64,000 nt of DNA from Paenibacillus daejeonensis DSM 15491 (GTDB lineage: Bacteria; Bacillota; Bacilli; Paenibacillales; Paenibacillaceae), in contig NZ_KB899662.1 of NCBI RefSeq assembly GCF_000378385.1, positions 124,001-188,000 of the forward strand, in the 5' to 3' direction. Below are positions 59,389 to 64,000 of the stretch, piece after piece. The stretch's first letter is position 1; each line of letters opens with the position of its first letter. A program made the position numbers and the translations under genes. A model generated the notes under the pieces. That model ran no database searches and was not told the DNA's origin. It was given only the letters and a program-made list of their open reading frames with translations.

Positions 59389-59643
59389 TTCGACCCCTCC
59401 TTTGGCTCGACTGTCCGGACCGCTAGCCCGGAACAGCTCGCTTGCCGTGTCATTTTGACACTTTTACCCGTTCTCTGCATCAATTAATCATAGCTGAATG
59501 TACGGGATTGAAGATTCTGCCTAGTGTAGTATATTCGCCTTTTGACCCATAATCCCTGCTAATCGTCAGCCACCAATATCTAACTGTTGTTCATCCTCAA
59601 GACGGGAGAGCTCCAACTTCTCGCCATTGCCTGACTGGGAAAA
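59389..59643. other. Intergenic region with palindrome
   Basis: No gene seen. A perfect 15-base palindrome GTGTCATTTTGACAC (59447-59461) lies about 60 bases upstream of the zinc-finger-like gene and may be an operator. The remainder holds no recognised feature. Confidence 0.5.
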
Positions 59644-59669
59644 GAAAAACAAGCCCTGAAGGGGCTTGT
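59644..59669 (-). terminator. Terminator after the NlpC/P60 gene
   Basis: ACAAGCCCC-TTCA-GGGCTTGT followed by five T on the minus strand. Confidence 0.9.
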
Positions 59670-59695
59670 CTGGCTAGGTTTATGTGGATAACGTT

Positions 59696-60145
59696 TTAGA
59701 TAAACGTTTTGGCAGTCGTTACACGACGGGCAGTGACATAACGCTTGTCATAGTAAGAGCTGGACATCTTGCTGACGATCACACCTTTACTGCTGGAGGA
59801 GTGTGCAAACTCACCGTTCCCGAGGTAGATACCTGCATGGGAGATGCCTTTGCCGCTGGTATTGAAGAACACAAGATCGCCTGGTTGAAGATCGGCTCTG
59901 TTCACTTTTGTGCCTTTTTGCGCTTGAGCACTGGACGTTCTAGGAAGCTTGATGTTGTACTGATTAAAGATATGAAGCACAAACCCAGAACAATCGAATC
60001 CTTTTGTTGTCGTACCGCCGTATTTGTAAGGCGTACCTACAACCTTGTTAACCTTTGCCCGCAAATCTTGTTCATTGGCAAACACGGAACCTGCGAATGT
60101 GAATAACATTACTGCTGCGAGCATTGCTGCGACCAATCTTTTCAA
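59696..60145 (-). CDS. Secreted NlpC/P60 cell-wall peptidase
   Basis: A 149-residue exported cysteine peptidase that cuts peptidoglycan stem peptides. The signal peptide ends at VFA (about residue 23). The catalytic residues are C52 (FDCSGF), H103 (GISHAGIYLG) and a third polar site at H115 (FAHSSSSKG). There is no wall-binding domain, so it is a minimal catalytic unit. The start is TTG with GGGAG eight bases upstream. A c-di-AMP riboswitch in the leader ties wall hydrolysis to that signal. Confidence 0.94.
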   Translation of the reverse strand: MKRLVAAMLAAVMLFTFAGSVFANEQDLRAKVNKVVGTPYKYGGTTTKGFDCSGFVLHIFNQYNIKLPRTSSAQAQKGTKVNRADLQPGDLVFFNTSGKGISHAGIYLGNGEFAHSSSSKGVIVSKMSSSYYDKRYVTARRVTTAKTFI

Positions 60146-60159
60146 GACTTTTTCTCCCT

Positions 60160-60280
60160 TCGTGCCTACGAGGTTAGCTGAGGGTTCGGTTGAGAGTTCC
60201 CTATAATTCCTTCTTGCGGAATTAATTCACCCGGGGATGGATCCCCCGTTTCTCAGGAAAACTGAGAATTCGGCATCGCT
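60160..60280 (-). promoter_or_regulatory. c-di-AMP riboswitch (ydaO/yuaA type)
   Basis: Conserved blocks appear in order on the minus strand: GCCGAATTC, a CTCAG/CTGAG stem, GGGGGATCCATCCCCGGGTGAAT, TAGGGAACTC, AACCGAACCC and CAGCTAACCTCGTAGGC. These are the hallmark pieces of the ydaO motif, which turns genes off when c-di-AMP is high, commonly before wall hydrolases and potassium transporters. It ends 15 bases before the NlpC/P60 start, so control could act on the ribosome site or by a nearby terminator. Confidence 0.92.
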
Positions 60281-60295
60281 AGTATTAATTTTCCT

Positions 60296-60325
60296 ATGTT
60301 ACATGGATTCGCCCTTAAGAGCCAA
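60296..60325 (-). promoter_or_regulatory. Promoter of the riboswitch-NlpC/P60 unit
   Basis: TTGGCT (60320-60325), 18 bases, TAACAT (60296-60301) on the minus strand, placing the transcript start at the head of the riboswitch. Confidence 0.55.
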
Positions 60326-60375
60326 ATTCCTACCTATTTAAACATTAGAAAAACTTCATAAAGTGACGAACAGCG

Positions 60376-60405
60376 AAAAAGCCTGTAAGCACAAGGCTTC
60401 AGGCT
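60376..60405 (-). terminator. Terminator after the secreted 169-codon gene
   Basis: AGCCTGAAGC / GCTT-n-CAGGCT stem followed by five T on the minus strand. Confidence 0.75.
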
Positions 60406-60433
60406 GTCGTATTTATTTAAATATGAGAGAACC

Positions 60434-60943
60434 TTAAGGAATATATTGCTGCACGATTTTGATGATTTTGTCATCTTTTACAGTAAGGTGGTAAGGAAAG
60501 TCGCGCAGGTCCCATTCTTCATTGTCCTGAATGAGGGCTACGAACGTTTCCACATCAATCTGCTCATTCCAGATAATGTCTGCTTCCTCAATAACACCTG
60601 TACGGTTGTAAATCTGCATGTATACTTCCGCATCCGCAGCTACCTCCAGCTCAGTCAAGGTCTCATCCTCATTCACGATGTAATACCCGTCTGGCGCTTC
60701 GGTCATTTCCGGGTCCTGCTCATGCAGGCGAAATTGTTCATTGGCCTCTTCACCTTCGAACCATTGAATGTAATCAGCCACGAGAGTGATCTTGCCGTCT
60801 TGCTGAGTAATCGATTCAATATAGGAAGCATGCGTCTCGGGAGAAGCCTCTACAGGCTGATAAGCGTCGTCCTTGGCACTCGCTGCACCAAATTGGATCA
60901 ACACGATCATGACGACAAGTGCGCTCAACAATGGTTTCTTCAT
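60434..60943 (-). CDS. Small secreted protein of unknown function
   Basis: A 169-residue exported protein. The signal peptide MKKPLLSALVVMIVLIQFGAASA ends near residue 23. The mature part is strongly acidic and predicted beta-rich (ITLVADYIQWFEG, ADAEVYMQIYNRTG, YHLTVKDDKIIKIVQQYIP). I do not recognise a family, but the pattern resembles short periplasmic-type binding or inhibitor proteins of Bacillales. ATG 60943 is fixed by GGGAGAG; the frame opens at 60967. Confidence 0.75.
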   Translation of the reverse strand: MKKPLLSALVVMIVLIQFGAASAKDDAYQPVEASPETHASYIESITQQDGKITLVADYIQWFEGEEANEQFRLHEQDPEMTEAPDGYYIVNEDETLTELEVAADAEVYMQIYNRTGVIEEADIIWNEQIDVETFVALIQDNEEWDLRDFPYHLTVKDDKIIKIVQQYIP

Positions 60944-60967
60944 TGCATTCTCTCCCTTGAGTAGCAT

Positions 60968-61160
60968 ATTCCTGTCCGCATCTTACAGTTTTCTTACCCT
61001 GCCCTGCGGATATTGAACCAGCTCTAGTTTTTATTTTTGATTGCTATACTAATAAGACGGATGAGCAGGTGATTTGGTTGCATCAAAAATCACACTTTCG
61101 AAAAAAAATTAAAAAAATGAGAAAACCCTTGAAAACGATCTATGGACCTGTAAAGGAAGA
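60968..61160. other. Intergenic region before the second repeat array
   Basis: No gene seen. It holds the leader of the secreted-protein gene and an AT-rich stretch (61085-61130). No clear promoter pair was recognised. Confidence 0.4.
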
Positions 61161-61495
61161 ATGGTGCGTTGGAGCAGGCGAAGTGCTGGTTCGGCGGGCA
61201 ATAGAGGAAGAAAGGTGCGTTGGAGCGGGCGGTTGGCGGGTTGCCTGACAAATAGAGGAACAAAGGTGTGTTACAGCGGGCGGTTGGCGGGTTGTCCGAC
61301 AAATAGAGGAACAAAGGTGTGTTGGAGCAGCCGGTTGGCGGGTTGCCCGACAAATAGAGGAACAATGGTGCGTTGGAGCAGGCGAAGTGTTGGTTCGGCG
61401 GGCAATAGAGGAACAATGGTGCGTTACAGCAGCCGACTAACGGGTTTACGGACAAATAGAGGAAGAAAGGTGCGTTACAGCGGGCGGTTGGCGTA
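61161..61495. repeat. 51-bp tandem repeat array, about six units
   Basis: The word AATAGAGGAA recurs with steps of 50, 51, 51, 52 and 50 bases (CA-AATAGAGG positions 61199, 61249, 61300, 61351, 61403, 61453). The flanking word GGTGCGTT(A/G) and GGTTGGCGGGTTG match the unit at 31391-31822, but the units are more diverged here. Open frames across the array (NAPLFLYL repeats) are by-products of the period. Confidence 0.88.
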
Positions 61496-61506
61496 CAAAA
61501 CTCTAT

Positions 61507-61555
61507 CAAAAAGAGGCTGCCCATCGTCAGTGTTACCTGACGTGCTGGACAGCCC
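61507..61555 (-). terminator. Terminator after leuB
   Basis: GGCTG-n-CC...CGTCAG / CTGACG...GG-n-AGCC stem, then TCTTTTTG on the minus strand. Confidence 0.75.
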
Positions 61556-61592
61556 TGATAAGTGCTCAAATGAAGTTTACTTGGCAGTGGAA

Positions 61593-62672
61593 TTAAGCTT
61601 TGAGTGCTGCGACGATCAGGTCGCCCATCTCGGTTGTGCCGACAGCTGAGCTCTTATCGACAGCGATGTCGCCGGTACGGTGGCCGCTGTTCAGCACTTC
61701 GGATACCGCATCTTCAATCGCTTGAGCTGCAGCTTCGTAGCCGAAAGTCAGACGGTACATCAGCGCAACGGACAGGATGGTTGCAATCGGGTTAGAGATG
61801 CCTTGGCCGGCGATATCCGGCGCCGAGCCGTGAACGGGCTCGTACAGGCCGAAGCTGCCTTCGCCCAGGGAAGCAGACGAGAGCATGCCAATCGAGCCGG
61901 TCAGCATGGCAGCTTCATCACTCAGGATGTCGCCGAACATGTTCTCGGTAACGATAACGTCAAAGCTCGCCGGGCGGCGAAGCAATTGCATCGCGCAGTT
62001 GTCGACAAGGACGTGCTCCAGTTCAACATCCGGATACTCAGGGGCAATCCGGTTGACCACTTCACGCCACAGACGGGACGTCTCGAGGACGTTCGCTTTG
62101 TCAACGGAGGTCAGATGCTTTCTGCGCTTCTGTGCAATGTCAAAAGCCTGGCGAACGATACGCTCAACCTCAGCTACATTGTATACGCAAGTATCTACCG
62201 CTTCTTCACCATGCTCGCCTTCGCGACGGAATTTCTCGCCAAAGTAGATGCCGCCTGTCAGTTCACGGACAACGATCAAATCCGTACCTTCCAGAACTTC
62301 TGGTTTCAGCGTGGAAGCTTCGCGCAGGCAGTCGAATACATTAGCCGGACGAATGTTCGAGAACAGTCCCAGCTCCTTACGAATGCCCAGCAGGCCCGTT
62401 TCCGGACGCAGCTCTTTGCTGTTGTTATCCCATTTTGGTCCGCCGACTGCACCCAGCAGTACAGCATCCGCATTTTTACAGATGTCCAGCGTTTCTTGCG
62501 GCAGCGGTGTGCCTTTCTCATCAATTGCGATACCGCCGAAAAGACCGTGTTCGAATTCGAAGCTAAGTCCAAACAGCTCCTCGGTCTTTTTCATCACCTT
62601 GATTGCTTCCGCGACAACCTCCGGTCCGATCCCGTCGCCGGCGATGACCGCAATTTTTTTCGTTTCTGCCAT
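61593..62672 (-). CDS. leuB: 3-isopropylmalate dehydrogenase
   Basis: A 359-residue enzyme oxidising and decarboxylating 3-isopropylmalate in leucine synthesis, with NAD+ and Mg2+. Family marks are [16 protein letters not shown] at the start, [37 protein letters not shown] and the metal Asp cluster [32 protein letters not shown] with AAAGGAG upstream, 34 bases after leuA. Confidence 0.97.
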   Translation of the reverse strand: MAETKKIAVIAGDGIGPEVVAEAIKVMKKTEELFGLSFEFEHGLFGGIAIDEKGTPLPQETLDICKNADAVLLGAVGGPKWDNNSKELRPETGLLGIRKELGLFSNIRPANVFDCLREASTLKPEVLEGTDLIVVRELTGGIYFGEKFRREGEHGEEAVDTCVYNVAEVERIVRQAFDIAQKRRKHLTSVDKANVLETSRLWREVVNRIAPEYPDVELEHVLVDNCAMQLLRRPASFDVIVTENMFGDILSDEAAMLTGSIGMLSSASLGEGSFGLYEPVHGSAPDIAGQGISNPIATILSVALMYRLTFGYEAAAQAIEDAVSEVLNSGHRTGDIAVDKSSAVGTTEMGDLIVAALKA

Positions 62673-62706
62673 GTGGTTTACACTCCTTTGTTTATAGTTC
62701 GCCTTT

Positions 62707-64000
62707 TTAGATAAGGCTCATTTTGTCGCGACGTCCCGGCGACTTCCGCTTGTCAATCAAGCGGTTTAGCGCATCGACATAAGCGCGAGCACTCGCTTCC
62801 AGAATATCCGTGCTCAGCCCGCGTCCTTGAGCAGACACTTCTTCCTGCTTCAGCACAACATGAACCTCGCCGAGCGCATCCTTGCCCTGGGTAACCGACT
62901 TGATGGAGTAGTCTTCCAGCTCCACGACCTCTGAAGTCGCCTTGTCGATAGCATTGTAGATCGCATCTACAGAGCCATTGCCCTCTGCCGTAACCGACTG
63001 TTCTTCGCCCGCTGCGGAACGAATGCGGACAGTCGCGCTTGGCGTGGCCTGGTTGCTATAGCTTACCTCAACAGCTTCCAACACGAAGACCTCTGGCGTA
63101 TCGATCAGCTTCTCCTCAAGCATGGCCCGGATATCTTCATCGCTGACGTTCTTTTTCTTGTCCGCCAGATCTTTGAATTTGGCAAAAGCCGTATTCACTG
63201 CTTCATCTGACAGATCATAGCCCATATCGAGCAGCTTCTCACGGAATGCATGGCGTCCGGAGTGCTTGCCAAGGACCAGCTTCGACTCTTTCAAACCGAT
63301 GGTGTCCGGGGAAATGATCTCATACGTTGTTTTCTCTTTCAGCATGCCATCCTGGTGGATACCGGACTCATGCGCGAAAGCGTTGGCACCGACGATCGCC
63401 TTGTTGCCAGGCACGACCATTCCCGTCAGCTTGCTTACCAAACGGCTTGTTTTGGCGATCTCTGTCAATTGAATTGTCGTTTCAGCCTGGTAATACTCGG
63501 AACGCGTAGCGAGCGTAAGGATGACTTCCTCCAGCGCTGTGTTACCGGCCCGCTCACCGATGCCGTTAATCGTTCCTTCAATCTGATCTGCACCATTCTT
63601 GATGGCTGCCAGTGCATTGGCCGTGGCCATACCCAGATCATCATGGCAGTGCGCGCTCAGTTGAATCGATTCAATATTCGGCACCTGTTCTTTGAGTGTC
63701 TTGAAAATATTGCCGAACTCCGAAGGGGTCATATAGCCCACCGTATCCGGAATGTTCACCACAGTCGCACCTGCGCGGATCGCCATTTCTGTCACTTCAC
63801 AGAGGAAGTCCAGCTCCGTGCGTCCTGCATCCTCCGGGGAGAACTCGATTTTATTGAAATATTGCTTCGCATAACGAATCGCTCGCTCCGCCGTCTCCAG
63901 CACCTGCTGCTTCTCCATACGCAGCTTATGCTTCCGGTGAATCGGCGATGTAGCCAGAAACAAGTGCAGGCAAGGATCCTGTGCATCCTTGAGCGCCTCA
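62707..64000 (-). CDS. leuA: 2-isopropylmalate synthase (5' end outside window)
   Basis: The C-terminal about 431 codons of LeuA; the frame runs on past the right edge, so the true start is not seen (the TTG at 63963 is internal). Residues [16 protein letters not shown]-like [14 protein letters not shown], the metal motif [18 protein letters not shown] and NGIGERAGN belong to the TIM-barrel synthase. The C-terminal regulatory domain for leucine feedback follows ([39 protein letters not shown]). It commits 2-oxoisovalerate to leucine. Operon with leuB. Confidence 0.97.
   Translation of the reverse strand, partial: EALKDAQDPCLHLFLATSPIHRKHKLRMEKQQVLETAERAIRYAKQYFNKIEFSPEDAGRTELDFLCEVTEMAIRAGATVVNIPDTVGYMTPSEFGNIFKTLKEQVPNIESIQLSAHCHDDLGMATANALAAIKNGADQIEGTINGIGERAGNTALEEVILTLATRSEYYQAETTIQLTEIAKTSRLVSKLTGMVVPGNKAIVGANAFAHESGIHQDGMLKEKTTYEIISPDTIGLKESKLVLGKHSGRHAFREKLLDMGYDLSDEAVNTAFAKFKDLADKKKNVSDEDIRAMLEEKLIDTPEVFVLEAVEVSYSNQATPSATVRIRSAAGEEQSVTAEGNGSVDAIYNAIDKATSEVVELEDYSIKSVTQGKDALGEVHVVLKQEEVSAQGRGLSTDILEASARAYVDALNRLIDKRKSPGRRDKMSLI

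Noticed and set aside
61090-61649. Frames of about 160 codons on both strands over the second repeat array
   Set aside because: Products of the 51-bp period; no start signals and overlap with the leuB terminator.

Overview
The window looks like a chromosomal segment of a Paenibacillus-type Firmicute. The evidence is a T-box leader on pheST, a c-di-AMP (ydaO-type) riboswitch on an NlpC/P60 gene, a SigI/RsgI pair, a double NrdR box, strong GGAGG ribosome sites with frequent GTG and TTG starts, and several families of dispersed non-coding repeats. Almost every gene is on the minus strand. The plus-strand exceptions are nrdA, nrdB, a 100-codon orphan, a TPM/EzrA-like gene and a ROK regulator. No phage, transposase, rRNA, tRNA or CRISPR array was seen.

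Layout. 1-5.8 kb: a zapA gene with a huge coiled-coil extension (cut by the left edge), pheT, pheS and the pheS T-box. 5.8-8.1 kb: an ECF sigma operon (membrane-anchored TPR protein, sigma factor, small membrane protein). 8.2-10.2 kb: hflK-hflC. 10.4-14.5 kb: a copper locus (CopC-CopD/YcnJ, two-component pair, YcnI). 14.7-18.3 kb: nrdA and nrdB, separated by repeats. 18.5-21 kb: PhyH dioxygenase, TIM-barrel isomerase and AraC regulator. 21-25.2 kb: a GGDEF-EAL protein, then pxpB-pxpC. 25.2-26.2 kb: two unknown genes. 26.3-31.2 kb: lutABC, the regulator lutR and a DRE-TIM aldolase.

31.2-33.7 kb is repeat-rich and holds a flavin-dependent oxidoreductase gene between a 51-bp tandem array and a fold-back element. 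33.7-37.6 kb: a lipoprotein, DoxX, an M56 peptidase with BlaI (two matching operators), and two small membrane proteins. 37.7-43.7 kb: a rhamnose operon (aldolase-dehydrogenase, ASRT-like protein, isomerase, kinase, DeoR regulator). 43.9-46.2 kb: the TPM/EzrA-like protein. 46.3-52.6 kb: beta-mannosidase, a split chromate transporter, a degenerate ROK regulator and a Gfo/Idh oxidoreductase. 52.8-61 kb: an IDEAL-domain protein, leucyl aminopeptidase, a sporulation-type histidine kinase, sigI-rsgI, a zinc-finger-like protein, a riboswitch-controlled NlpC/P60 protein and a small secreted protein. 61.1-64 kb: a second 51-bp array, leuB and leuA (cut by the right edge).

The least routine items are the giant ZapA coiled coil, the TPM/EzrA-like fusion, the ASRT-family protein inside a rhamnose operon, the BlaI-M56-DoxX regulon inferred from identical operators, and four families of intergenic repeats, two of them with a very regular 50- or 51-bp architecture. 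No wholly new defence or biosynthetic system could be supported.
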